A stretch of DNA of 64,000 nt from Rhabdophis nuchalis (Eukaryota > Chordata > Lepidosauria > Squamata > Natricidae). Under the pieces are notes generated by a model that was not told where the DNA came from, made no database searches, and saw nothing but the letters and a program-made list of their open reading frames with translations. The stretch is taken from the NCBI GenBank assembly GCA_039707465.1, contig CM077647.1, positions 175,828,663-175,892,662 of the forward strand, in the 5' to 3' direction. Shown one piece after another: positions 31,517-43,275 of this stretch; positions within the stretch are counted from its first letter, which is position 1, and each line of letters begins with the position of its first letter. The translations under genes and the position numbers were made by a program.

Positions 31517-31968
31517 ATGAATTTCTTGCTCTTTTGCTTTTCTCTCATAGCCATGCCAAAATGTAAGAACACCATTTTAGAGAAAGCAATTGTGATTTTT
31601 TTTTTCAGATGCACCTGAATCCTGATCAGTTTTTGTCACTTCCTTTTTTTTAGGGTCCCTTTCTGAGGTTCAACTTGTGTCATCAGGACCTGAAACTGTA
31701 AGACCAGGAGAAAATCTAAATTTGCTCTGTAAAGTTACTGGTGTCTCCATCACTAGTAATAGCTATATCTGGCACTGGGTCCGTCAGCCTCCAGGGAAAG
31801 GCTTAGAATCGATAGGTAGAATCTACCCCCATGATGGGAGAAAATCGTTTTCTTCTTCTCTTCAAAGCCACACCACCATTTCTTCAGACAACTCCAGGAA
31901 TGAGTTTTCCCTTCAGTTAAACTCTTTGTCAGCTGCTGACACTGCTGTGTATTATTGTGCGAGACAGG
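31517..31968 (+). CDS. IGHV: IGHV segment V7, apparently functional
   Basis: Leader exon 31517-31562 ([15 protein letters not shown]), 91-bp intron with GTAAGA donor, V exon 31654-31968. Mature [20 protein letters not shown] starts at 31665. First Cys NLLCKV, core Trp [11 protein letters not shown], second Cys [12 protein letters not shown]. The usual GLEW is GLES: a TCG codon replaces the Trp that normally packs at the VH-VL interface, shared with V12. No stops. Belongs to a subgroup with V12, V1 and V9. Its signal has a variant heptamer. Confidence 0.9.
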
Positions 31969-32007
31969 CACACTGACTGATTTTGGATTCTCTACCAAAC
32001 AAAAACA
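31969..32007 (+). promoter_or_regulatory. V7 recombination signal (23-RSS, variant heptamer)
   Basis: Heptamer CACACTG 31969-31975 (consensus CACAGTG), 23-base spacer, nonamer ACAAAAACA 31999-32007. The essential CAC is kept. Confidence 0.9.
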
Positions 32008-33192
32008 GGAAACTGATTCTGATTGATTTCTCCTCCATGCAGTAAACCAACTTTCAGACAAGTGAAATGCAAAGGAAGCTATTTGAAATAGTCCACAAAT
32101 TTAACAGCAGTCTTTTGCTATCTGACAGCTCAAACAAAGGGAAGGGGTTGCCTTTTTTCTCAGGACATTACTGTTAAATCATAAATCCACAATACAGTGC
32201 TTTCAGCAGGACTTCTCACATCTACTTTTCTAAATTCATAGAGTTGCTGTTCATATTATTATAATTCCAAACAATGCTAATTACAGTTAGTTCTTACCAC
32301 CATAATTGAGCCCCCAAATCTCTGTTGTTAAGCGAGACATTTGTTGAGTGAAGTTTGCCCCATTTTATGACCTTTGGTTGCCATGATACAAAAAAGATGT
32401 TGACATTCTTCTACATCCAATGGAATATTCACAAGTCCAACACAATGGATTGGACACTCCAAAAAAGAACTGGTATAATATTCTTGACTGGAAGAGACAT
32501 GGGAAACAGGTCCGCCAATGAATAGGCATAGCAACTAAGTCAACCAATGGGAGCTTAAACAGATCTGAGTCTGTGCAGAGAATTGAAACAGAAACTTAAG
32601 AACTCTACTGCATCTCTGAGAAGTAAACTATTTGGAAGAACCACCTGTTGGTATTGCACATTTATTCATCTATCCTTATGTATATAAAGAAGTTAATGGA
32701 TCCATCTGAATCAGTTATCTGTGTGTGCTTTCTGGATTTGAATTTATGCAACAAACTCTGACAAGGACATCAAAACAGTAGACTCAGACATGGAAGTTCA
32801 TCTTGAGATGATAGGAAAACTGATTCTACCCAATCTATCCATCTGACTGAATCCACACCAGTTAATGGATATGAATGTTATAAAGGATAACAGTAAGCAC
32901 AATCTTGATGGCATGGAAATGAGATGTGTTTTTGCAATTCACCACACAGGTAGAAATGGGGTACAGTTGGTATCATAATATCTTTAAATAAAATGCAAAG
33001 AACCAGAAATGGTAGGAAAAGAAAACTATCTCTGTTGTCCCCAGATATAATAGGCTCACAGAAAGAGAAGGGGTGGACTTTTTCTTTACTGCCTCTCCCA
33101 GCATGATCAAACCCAGGGATTAAAATTGCAAACAAGGAGATGTCCATACAAGATATGAATCATGGACAAGGCCATCCAATGGTGTGGTTGGT

Positions 33193-33194
<2 letters not shown>
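32008..33194. other. Downstream flank of V7, copy of the V3 flank
   Basis: Nearly the same sequence as 10893-12078. No gene. Confidence 0.7.
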
Positions 33195-33435
<241 letters not shown>

Positions 33436-33649
33436 CATACTTACATACATACATACTTACATACTTACATACTTACATACATACATCTACAATATCTATC
33501 TATCTTTCAGCTTATTTTTCATCCATATTTAGGCTATGTTTTTAATAAAAACATATGGTTTTATTATATGTGAAAGCAGTTCAGAGTCAGCTAAGTGAGG
33601 TGGATAGTGTAGAAAAGAAAGAAAGGGAGAGAGAGAGGGAGAATAATTG

Positions 33650-34003
33650 GTATTGAGAAGTTTATCCAAAGATCTGGATAGGGCTGATGTAAAATTATGA
33701 AAAACTGATTTGTGGTAAAAAGATGATAAATGATTTTGTATTGTGATCTGATGAAGGAAGGAGGGAGGGAGAGAGGGAGGGAGGGAGGGAGGGCAGGAAG
33801 AAAGCAAGGAAGGAAGGAAGGAAGGAAGGAAGGAAGGAAGATAGGAAGATAGGGAGGGAAGGAGGGTGAGGGAAGGAGGGTTAAAAGTTGAACTCTCTGT
33901 TTGATTGCCACATTTTCTTGAAAGTGTACAGGTTGAACAGACACCTGAAAGGTGTTTTTTCAAAAGACAATTGGGATTCTTCTTTTTCTTTGAAGATGTT
34001 TTG
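33650..34003 (+). pseudogene. Relict IGHV upstream region, copy B
   Basis: Counterpart of 12640-12911, again without octamer, ending at the left target duplication (34004-34011) of hAT copy B. Confidence 0.55.
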
Positions 34004-34378
34004 CTTCTCATCAGGGGTGGGTTCCTAAGGGTTCGCACAGGATTGCAAGAGCCCGTTCGTAAAATTTACCGATCCCGGGCGATCCGTTTGGACCATGGAC
34101 CCAGAAGTAACTTTTGGAACGCGTGGCTCGCTCCATCCATAGTATCTCGCTAGCTCCCTCGCCTGACTCCACTAAACTAGCCAAACCCAATGCTCACTGA
34201 TTCGCTGTACACCAGCCAATCAATCAATGAGCATTGCATTTGGACGGAGTGAGCCGCACGTTCCGAAAGTTACTTCCGGGTGAAGGGCTGGAGGTGACCC
34301 TTTAAAACAGGAGTCCTCAGACCCTGGTCCGCGGACCGGTGCCGGTCCACGGCTTCATAGGAACCGGGCCGCAGGGCC

Positions 34379-34773
34379 GGCGAGGAGGAGGGAGCAGCGC
34401 CCTGGGCAGAGGATGGGCGAGCGCGCCTCCACACCTCCTTCCGACGGCCACCTCAGTGCCCTGCACTTTCCGGGGCTTCCTGGAGGGGCCAGCATGTCGA
34501 CTGGGGAGGTTATCCCGCAGCGGGCGGGCGAAGGACCCAAGCTGCGTGCCGCCAAAGCCATCCGGGCGCTACACGCCCAGCCCCAGACGGCTTCGGCAGC
34601 ACGCAACTTGGGTCCTTCGCCCGCCCGCTGCGGGATAACCTTCCCAGTCGACATGCTGGCCCCTCCAGGAAGCCCCAGAAAGTGCAGTGCGTTGCGGTGG
34701 CCGTCGGAAGGAGGAGGTGGTGGAGGCGTGCTCGCCCATCCTCTGCCCAGGGCGCTGATCCCTCCTCCTCGCC
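34379..34773. repeat. GC-rich foldback, copy B
   Basis: Counterpart of 13277-13671 with inverted arms of about 185 bp. Confidence 0.85.
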
Positions 34774-34984
34774 TGCACTAGCTGCAGCTTGGGTCCTCCA
34801 TCCGCTCGCTGCGGGATAACCTCCGCAACCAACATGGTGACCCCTCTGCTGCTTCCCCGGGTGGAGGGAGGGAGAGAATGGCAGACGCACAGAGAGGCAG
34901 ACTTAGAGAGACAGAAAGAGAGAGAGAGGGAAACAGACACATACACAGACACACACACACACAGAGTGACAGATGGGTGTGGGG

Positions 34985-35038
<54 letters not shown>

Positions 35039-36642
35039 AGAAAGAAAGAAAGAAAAATAGGAAAAAAAGATGAATGGAGGGTGGGAGGGAGGGAGTGAAA
35101 GAAAGAAGGGGGAGGGAGGAGGAAGGGAGGAGTGAAAGAAGGAAGGAAGGAAAGAAAGAAAGAAAAAGAAAGAGGGATGGAGAGGGTAGGAGGGAAGGAA
35201 GGAAAGAAGGGAGGGAGGGGGAGGGAGGCAATGGAAGGAAAGGAAAGGAATGGAAAGGAAGAAATCTATTTTCCTATTTCCACTCCACGTTGCGCCGTAC
35301 ACCGTTTATTTAGGACTTACATTCTTATTTGTAAGTAAATCAATGGAAGTTGCTTGTTTATTTAAATGATTTATGTGGGACTGGGACTGGGACTTTGGGA
35401 CTGGGACTCTGAACTTTTACCTATTAAATTAAATGAGAAAAGTATGTTTTATCTATATAAAAAATACATGAAAAGTGCTTAGTTTCAGGGTTTTCCACTT
35501 TGGCAAATTGATTGGTTTTTACGCTGCTCCCCCCCCATGGGAATAACAAAACATCTGGCATCCTTCACCTGTATTCTATTTGCTATCCACTTTGCAAGCT
35601 TATAAAAGATGTGAATTTCCAGCACTTTATATCTAGGAAACTGCTTTTTATATAAAAAATAGAATTGGTTTATGCTGTCCATCTCACTGATGCACTGACT
35701 CTGGGTGGCTTATAGTTTATTATGACTTTATATACATAATCTAACTCCTTTCTAATGTTATTTTATATTTTGCCCAATAAAATATTATTGCTTGGGATGA
35801 CACAATTAATTATAAAATCATAAAATATTCAGTAGAAACTATGTTGAACTTTTTCAGAGTGAATTTTTAGAGTATTTTTCTATGTATATTTTCTTAAAAA
35901 TAGACCATTAAAGGTATATTTATGCCTAAGAAAGCACTTTTCATCTGGAAATCAGTGGCCCTTGGCTGATGTCAAAAAATGTAAGTTGCATTTGATTAGT
36001 ACTTGATTGGGAGGTCACTACAAAAGGACAGGCCTATAAGTGGCTAGGCAATTTAAAAAATAAAATAAAGCAGTGACAACCACTTCTGTAATGCTGCCAA
36101 GTAAACTATAGGGATGTGCCACAAACATCATAAGCAGTGGAGCTCAACTTGACTTCACTTACAAGTTTAAGAATGGTAATTGAGGATGTAATTGATACCT
36201 AGGATGTCGGCAACAACCTGTATCAACCTTATAGAATATCTTTTTTTTACATTCTTTTAGGGAATTTTTATTTTTTTAATTGTTTATAAAATATATTTAC
36301 TACATGAAATGTTATTCCTTTTTGCAAATGTTTTCTTTGAGATGCAATATGTTGCTTTTAAGTGTTCAGACCAGGTTTATAAAGTGGCTGCTTTTCTATG
36401 GGCTGCCAGGTTGGTGCATTTTAGTGACCTTTCCTTACATAATTGGTGTTGTCTTTCATACTTTTGGATTTCTATTTTCTGTTTCTGTTACTTAGCAATT
36501 GCTAAAACAAATCCCACGTGAAAAAATATTCAAAGCCTTCTTGATTTTAATTGTCACTTTATTTATTCCTGCACATTTTAGTATTTATTCATTTTCATAT
36601 CTGTTTTTCCACTGTTGTACAAACATAATTCCAGCAGCTGCT

Positions 36643-36835
36643 AACATTCCCACCCGGTCACATGGCCGGCAAGCCACTCCCACCCGGTCACATGGCCGGC
36701 AAGCCACTCCCACCCGGTCACATGGCCGGCAAGCCACTCCCACCCGGTCACATGGCCGGCAAGCCACTCCCACCCGGTCACATGGCCGGCAAGCCACTCC
36801 TATCCGGTCACATGGCCGGCAAGCCACTCCCACAA
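36643..36835. repeat. 30-bp minisatellite, copy B
   Basis: Counterpart of 18278-18470, with slightly more uniform units. Confidence 0.92.
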
Positions 36836-36887
36836 AGCAGGCCACACCCACAGAATATGTTCCAAAATTTTTGAAACCCAACCCCTG

Positions 36888-37044
36888 CTTAGCCATCCAA
36901 GAAGCTTCTTCAGCAAAGAAAGTTGTATTTTATCTCCATACTCTGAATGAATAGAAAAACTCCATTGAACCTGGCTTTCTAGGAGCCTCTTTATACCCCA
37001 CTGGGCTTATGCAAATATCATCATGAAATATTCCTCTTTATAAG
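36888..37044 (+). pseudogene. Relict IGHV promoter, copy B right part
   Basis: Octamer ATGCAAAT at 37009-37016, TATAAG at 37039-37044, then array sequence; no leader or V exon. Confidence 0.75.
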
Positions 37045-37348
37045 CAATGAATGACTGAATGACTGAATGACTGAATGACTGAATAAATAAATAAATAAAT
37101 AAATAAAGCACTAAAGCAATAAAGCAATCAATAAATAAAGCAATAAGAAATAAAGCAATAAATAAATAAAGCAATAAGAAATAAAGCAATCAATAAATAA
37201 AGCAATCAATAAATAAAGCAATCAATAAATAAAGCAATCAATAAATAAAGCAATAAGAAATAAAGCAATCAATAAATAAAGCAATCAATACATAAAGCAA
37301 TCAAATAAAATAATCAATAAATAAAGCAATCAATAAATAAAGCAATAA
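37045..37348. repeat. AATAAATAAAGCAATC-type array 4
   Basis: Same unit as arrays 1-3. It continues in pieces at 37885-37913 and 39143-39262, separated by LINE fragments. Confidence 0.9.
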
Positions 37349-37884
37349 GAGCTGCACTGGCTACCTGTCGTCTTCCGGGTGCGCTTCAAGGTGTTAATTA
37401 CCATCTTCAAAGCGCTCCATGGCTCGGGACCTAGCTACCTGCGGGATCGGATCCTGCCCCATACATCCTCACGGCCGATTCGCTCCCACAGAGAGGGACT
37501 TCTCCGGGTGCCGTCCACTAGACTTTGTCAGCGGGCGACGCCCAGGGGAAGGGCCTTCTCTGTGGCGGGCCCAGCCCTCTGGAATGACCTTCCCCCCGAT
37601 ATCAGGACAACTACGGACCTCCGCTCCTTCCGCTTAAAATTAAAGACACACTTTTTTCGTCTGGCCGGCCTTGGGTAGTCTCTTTTTAGGTTAGGGTTTT
37701 TTAGGGGTAATTTTTAGTTTAGTTTATAGGTTTTAGCGCAGGATTTATTTAATCTATTTTTAATTCTGTATTTTGTATTTGTCTGTGGTTCATTTGTATT
37801 TTAATTGCCTGTGCCCCGCCTCGAGTCCCCTCGGGGAGAGAGAGCGGGATATAAATTAAATTATTATTATTATTATTATTATTA
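37349..37884 (+). mobile_element. L2 3' fragment within the array
   Basis: Open C-terminal reading [31 protein letters not shown]-like region and [20 protein letters not shown] to a stop at about 37678, then the 3' UTR with CCTCGAGTCCCC and an ATT-repeat tail. 5'-truncated. Confidence 0.85.
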
Positions 37885-37913
37885 AGAAATAGAGCAATCA
37901 ATAAATAAAGTAA

Positions 37914-39135
37914 TCAATAGAATAGAATAACAGAGTTGAAAGGGACCTTGGAGGTCTTCTAGTCCAACCCCCTGCATGGGCAGGAACCTTATACTATTTC
38001 AGACAAATGGCTATCTAACATCTTTTTAAAGACTTCCAGGGTTGGGGCATTCACAACTTCTGGAGGCAAGCTGTTCCAGAGGTTAATTGTTCTAACTGTC
38101 AGGAAATTTCTCCTTAGTTCTAAGTTGCTTCTCTCCTTGATTAGCTTCCACCCATTGCTTCTTGTCCTGCCCCCAGGTGCCTTGGAGAATAGTTTGACTC
38201 CCTCTTCTTTGTGGCACCCTCTGAGGTATCGGAACACTGCTATCATGTCTCCCCTGGTCCTTCTCTTCATCAAACTAGACATACCCAGCTCCTGCAGCCG
38301 TTCTTCATATGTTTTAGTCTCCAGTTCCCTAATCATCTTGGTTGCTCTTCTCTGCACTCTTTCCAGAGTCTCCACGTCTTTTCTACATCGTGGCGACCAA
38401 AACTGTATGCAGTATTCCAAGTGTGGCCTTACCAAGGCACTATACAGTGGCATTAACACTTCACGTGATCTAGATTCTATCCCTCTGTTTATGCAGCCTA
38501 GAACTGTGTTGGCTTTTTTGGCAGCTGCTGCACCCTGCTGGCTCATATTTAAATGGTTGTCCACTTGGATTCTTAGATCCCTCTCACAGTTGCTACTATA
38601 GAGCAAGGTACCACCTATACTGTACTTGTGCATCTGGTTTTTCTTGCCTATATGTAGGACCTTACTTTTTTCACAATTGAATTTCATTTTAAGAGATGTA
38701 ATTATTTCTTATATATAGTGCAACTCCACCTCCTCTTTTATTTGGTCTATTTCTTTTAAATAATTTAAATCCTTCGAGCTGTATGTTCCATTTGTGGGTT
38801 TCATCCCACCAAGTTTATGTAATGGCAACAATATCGTATCTGCCCTCATTTACTTGAATTTCTAATTCACCCTGTTTATTCCTCATACTCTGTGCATTGG
38901 TGTATAGACATTTGAGTCCATTTTGATTGACCCTGTGTTTTCTGTCTACGAAACCTGTGTTATGCCTGACTATGGTTCTCTTTGCCCCTGATTGTTTGCC
39001 ACTTGTATGGTTCATGTACATGGTGTGGCAGTCACTGTTAATTGTTTGGTTTTGCTTGACAGCAGTGTTGATAATATTACCTGCACAAATATCTATGTTA
39101 CATGCACTGATAACCCTATGAATTTTAGTTTGCTA
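37914..39135 (-). mobile_element. CR1 LINE with internal deletion, within the array
   Basis: Minus strand. From 39021 it reads an endonuclease N-terminus (LKCLYTNAQSMRNKQGELE, YDIVAIT) continuing to RPNKRGGGVALYIRNNYIS near 38705. It then jumps to the C-terminal part of the reverse transcriptase frame (38687-37989; MKFNCEKSKVLHIGKK to SHLSEIV), followed by the CR1 3' end and an AATAG tail at 37914-37925. The reverse transcriptase catalytic core is missing. Confidence 0.85.
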
Positions 39136-39262
39136 AAATTAAATAAAAATTAAATAAAGCAATCAATAAAAATAAAGCAATAAATTAAAATTAAATAAAG
39201 CAATCAATAAATAAAGCAATAAGAAATAAAGCAATCAATAAATAAAGCAATCAATAAGAAAT

Positions 39263-40510
39263 TGATTGGGGTTGGGGCTGAGAGGCACCGTCTTACGGTG
39301 GTTCTCGTCCTACCTCTCTGGTCGGTCGCAATGGGTGTTGGAAGGAGGGCAGAGGTCGTCCCCGAGGCCACTCACATGTGGGGTCCCTCAGGGGTCGGTC
39401 CTCTCGCCACTCCTGTTTAACACCTACATGAAGCCGCTGGGCGAGATCATCCGTGGTTTTGGGGTGGAATACCATCTGTACGCTGATGACACTCAGTTGT
39501 ACATATCCACCCCAAACCACCCCGACGATGCCGTCGAGGTGCTGTCCCGGTGTCTGGAGGCCGTACGGATCTGGATGGGTAGTAACAAAGTCAAACTTAA
39601 CCCCGAGTGGCTGTGGTTTCTGGCACCCCGGTTCAGCCAGATAAGTCCAACACTGGCAATTGGGGGTGAACAACTGGCCCCCGTGGAGAGGGCGCGCAAC
39701 TTGGGCATCCTCCTGGATTCGCGGCTGTCCATGGAGGACCATGTGACGGCCGTGGCCAGGGGGGCGTTCTATCAGGTACGCCTGAAACGCCAGTTGCACC
39801 CCTTACTGGACCGGGGAGCCCTTCGCACAGTCACTCAAGCGCTCGTGACATCCCGGCTGGATTACTGTAACGCTCTCTACATGGGGCTCCCCTTGAGGGG
39901 CACTCGAAAGCTACAGTTAGTACAGAATGCGGCCGCGCGGGTGATTATGGGTGCCCCAAGGCAAGCCCACGTAACACCTCTCCTGCACGAGCTGCACTGG
40001 CTGCCTGTGGCCTTTCGAGTGCGCTTCAAGGTTTTGACGACCATCTTTAAATCGCTCCATGGCTCGGGGCCTAACTATATACGAGACCGTCTCCTGCCCC
40101 ATACATCCCTTCGTCCGATCCGCTCCCACAGAGAGGGTCTTTTCCGGGTGCCGTCAGCGGGGCAATGCCGGTTGGCGACACCCAGGGGAAGGGCCTTCTC
40201 TGTGGCGGGCCCGGCCCTCTGGAACGACCTACCCCCCGACCTTCGCACTATCTCAGACCTCCGCCTCTTCCGCCAATGTCTTAAGACGTATCTATTCCAA
40301 CAAGCCGGCCTAGGATAGCCCCTACTTCTGACTTTTAAAATTAAAATTAATTTGGTATGGTTTTAACATGGGTTTTTAGCACGGGTCTAATAATTTAATA
40401 TATTTTAATTGATATTGTATTTTGTGGTTTTAATAATGCCTGTGCGCCGCCCTGGGTCCTAACAAGGAGAAGGGCGGGGTATAAATTTAATAAAATAAAA
40501 TAAATAAATA
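39263..40510 (+). mobile_element. L2 LINE, 5'-truncated, open reading frame
   Basis: 350 codons from 39266 to 40318 are open: [42 protein letters not shown] and the C-terminus [12 protein letters not shown]. Compared with the intact copy, a small in-frame deletion falls at LNPEWLW (SKT missing). The 3' end has GGGCGGGGTATAAAT and an AAATA tail. Confidence 0.88.
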
Positions 40511-40718
40511 AATAAATGGGTATTGATAATTTTGCCTAAAGATCTGGATGTCTGATGTAAGACTGAAAAACTGTCTTGTTCTACAAGGATGAGAAATGGT
40601 TATATATTGTGACATGAATGAGGGAGGAGGGAGGGAGGGAAGGAGGTTTCCTTCAGGCCCTCCTAAACAATATAAGCTCACCTTGCTTTCGAAGAGCTAC
40701 TTTATAGCCCACTGATTT

Positions 40719-40751
40719 ATGCAAATATCATAAGGTTTTCTCCTTTAAAAG
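40719..40751 (+). promoter_or_regulatory. V8 promoter: octamer plus TTTAAAAG box
   Basis: ATGCAAAT at 40719-40726, TTTAAAAG at 40744-40751; purine tract at about 40620-40645. Confidence 0.88.
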
Positions 40752-40828
40752 CAGAAGTCTTTTTTTGATAGCCACATCTTCCTCAAAGTGTACATGTTGA
40801 ACAGGAGGAAATTTTTTAAGGAACCATT

Positions 40829-41270
40829 ATGAATTACTGGCTGTTCTTCTCTCTTCTAATAAACTTGCCAAAATGTGAGGACACAATTTTACAGAAAGCA
40901 ACAATATGATTTCTTTTTCTGATGTACATGAATTCTAATTTTTATTTCTCTTACTTCTCCAGGGTCCCTTTCTGAGGTACAACTTGTGTCATCGGGGCCA
41001 GGAAGTGTAAGACCAGCTCAAAATCTCAATTTGATCTGTAAAGTTACTGGTGTCTCCATCACCAATAGAAGCTATGTTTGGCACTGGGTCCGTCAGCCTC
41101 CAGGGAAAGGCTTGGAATGGATAGCCAGAATCTACCCCTATAGTGGGCAAAAATGGTTCTCCTCTTCTCTTCAAAGCCGCACCACCATTTCTTCAGACAA
41201 CTCCAAGAATGAATATTCCCTTCAGCTGAACTCCTTGTCAGCTGCTGTGTATTATTGTGCAAGAGAGCGG
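40829..41270 (+). CDS. IGHV: IGHV segment V8, open but with a framework 3 deletion
   Basis: Leader exon 40829-40874 ([15 protein letters not shown]), 88-bp intron, V exon 40963-41270. Mature [16 protein letters not shown] starts at 40974. First Cys NLICKV, Trp [14 protein letters not shown], second Cys AVYYCARER. The V region is 297 nt, nine less than V2, because GACACTGCT is missing between two GCTG repeats (about 41247). The protein reads SAAVYYC instead of [10 protein letters not shown]. The lost Asp is near-invariant and forms a salt bridge in VH domains, so folding is doubtful though promoter, splice sites and signal are good. Sequence is closest to V2. Confidence 0.85.
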
Positions 41271-41309
41271 CACAGTGACTGATTTTTCCTTCTCTTCTGA
41301 ACAAAAACA
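41271..41309 (+). promoter_or_regulatory. V8 recombination signal (23-RSS)
   Basis: CACAGTG 41271-41277, 23-base spacer, ACAAAAACA 41301-41309. Confidence 0.95.
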
Positions 41310-41839
41310 GGAAACTAATTCTGACTGATTTCTCTTCCATGAAGTAAATCAACATTCAGACAAGTGAAATTGAAAGAAAACTAGCTGAAATAATCCACAG
41401 ATTTAACTGCACTCACTTTATCTGAAAGCTCAAACAAAAAGAAGGGCTACGATTTTTTTCTCAAGATACTGTTAAATCCCAAATTCACAACACAGCATTT
41501 TCCACAGTGTTTCTCACATCTACTTCTCGATATTCTTAGACTTGCTGTTCCTATGAACATAATTCCAAACAACACTATTTACAGGTTGTCCCCATGACCA
41601 TTATTGAGTCCCAAATCTCTGTTGTTAAGAGAGACATTTGTTAAGTGAGGCATGCCCCATTTTATGACCTTGGGGTAAAAAAGATGTTGAAAGGGAGGTG
41701 AGAGGGAGAGAGGGAGGGAGGGAGGGAACGAGGGAGCGAGGGAGCGAGGGAGGAAGGAAACAGCTGGGCTTTATCTAGATTCTCTAAATGAACACAAAGT
41801 CTCAAGGGCATTTCGCTTTCTAAGAGCATCACTAGGAAT
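41310..41839. other. Intergenic V8-V9
   Basis: V-type downstream flank followed by the V9 upstream flank with a purine tract at 41693-41760. No gene. Confidence 0.6.
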
Positions 41840-41875
41840 ATGCAAATATCATCATGAAACATTCCTCTTTATTAG
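41840..41875 (+). promoter_or_regulatory. V9 promoter, TATA-like box changed
   Basis: Octamer ATGCAAAT at 41840-41847. Where V1 has TATAAG, this copy has TATTAG (41870-41875). Confidence 0.75.
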
Positions 41876-41955
41876 CAGGCTCCTCATTTTACATCTTTCC
41901 TTTTCCTTCAAACTGTACATGTCAGACTGGAGGAAATAGACTTTAAAAACAGACT

Positions 41956-42378
41956 ATGAATTTCTTCCTGTTTTGCTTTTCTGTCACAATTTTTAAATTT
42001 CCTGTACACCGCCCTGAGTCCATCTTGAAGGAGATAGGAGCAGTATATAAATCGAATAATAAATAATAAATAAATAAATAGCCATGACAAAATGTAAGAA
42101 AACAATTTTAGAGAAAGCAAGTGTGATTTCTGCTTTCAGATGAACCTGAATCCTGGTAACTTCTTGACTCTTACTTTTTTTTAGGGTCCCTTTCTGAGGT
42201 TCAACTTGTGTCATCTGGGCCTGAAACTGTAAGACCAGGAGAAAATCTAAATTTGCTCTGTAAAGTTACTGGTGTCTCCATCACTGGTAGTAGCTAAGCT
42301 TGGAGCTGGGTCCATCAGCCTCCAGGGAAAGGCTTAGAATGGATAGCCAGAGTCTACCCCCATGATGGGAGAAAATGG
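41956..42378 (+). pseudogene. IGHV: IGHV segment V9, pseudogene
   Basis: Twin of V1. The leader exon (ATG 41956, end 42093) is split by the same LINE/SINE tail (about 41988-42079). The V exon starts at 42196 and stays in frame past the site of the V1 frameshift, but a TAA at 42295-42297 (codon 34, CDR1, AGCTAAGCT) ends it. Homology stops at about 42378 in the CDR2 region, earlier than in V1, and runs into the same downstream LINE relict. No second Cys and no signal remain. The different later damage in V1 and V9 shows the leader insertion came first. Confidence 0.88.
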
Positions 42379-42837
42379 CTGATCCCATGATCCCTTCATG
42401 GGATCAGAGCTCAATACATGAGGAATCTTGCCTCAGTTGTATCTTCCTTTTGCATCCGAGACAAGCAGGGAGGGCATGCTGCATATCCATTGGTTAGGGA
42501 GTTTTGACTGACAGGATCTAGGAGGAGGGCTCTCCATTACACTTTATGAAATATGTTATCCAGAGAATCCTCCCCAATCTTACAGTTTTCCCAAATATGT
42601 TAAGACCTAAGTTTTATCGTAGGGAACTAAAAGTATGTTGCAGTTCTGGGGAATGGTTGGTGTCCAAAGGATACCTGTCCTGTTAACTTCCTTGCCTTTG
42701 AATTTTAATTTGATTTACTTTTCCAGGTAAATTTGATCTTGTTTTGCATCGTTTTTGGGTGATGTTTTTTATTAATATATTTATATGGCCTTATTTTATA
42801 CTTGAAAACACCCCAGAGTCACTTCACTGAGTCGAAA
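42379..42837. repeat. LINE 3'-end relict after V9
   Basis: Matches 5600-6044 after V1. Confidence 0.6.
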
Positions 42838-43260
42838 GCAATAAACAAACAAACAAACAAACAAAGCAATCAATAAATGAAGCAATCAATAAATAAAGCA
42901 ATAAGAAATAAAGCAATCAATAAATAAAGCAATCAATAAATGAAGCAATCAATAAATAAAGCAATTGATAAATAAAGCAATCGATAAATAAAGCAATCAA
43001 TAAATAAAGCAATAAGAAATAAAGCAATCAATAAATAAAACAATCAATAAATAAAGCAATAAATAAATAAAGCAATCGATAAATAAAGCAATAAGAAATA
43101 AAGCAATAAGAAATAAAGCAATCAATAAATAAAGCAATCAATAAATAAAGCAATAAGAAATAAAGCAATCAATAAATAAAGCAACCGATAAATAAAGCAA
43201 TCAATAAATAAAGCAATAAGAAATAAAGCAATCAATAAATAAAGCAATCAATAAGAAATG
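42838..43260. repeat. AATAAATAAAGCAATC-type array 5
   Basis: Begins with (AAAC)n and continues as the 16-base unit up to the V10 upstream flank; contains runs of variants matching part of array 3. Confidence 0.9.
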
Positions 43261-43275
43261 GGTATTGATAATTTT

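Larger units (their letters stand above)
34012..36887. mobile_element. hAT-type DNA transposon copy B (about 2.9 kb)
   Basis: CAGGGGTGGGTT start and AACCCAACCCCTG end. The left flank is CTTCTCAT; the right flank has drifted to CTTAGCCAT. It lacks the L2 fragment and the LTR element of copy A, so it shows both empty sites. Internal features match copy A, including foldback 34379-34773 and the minisatellite. No transposase frame. Confidence 0.8.
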
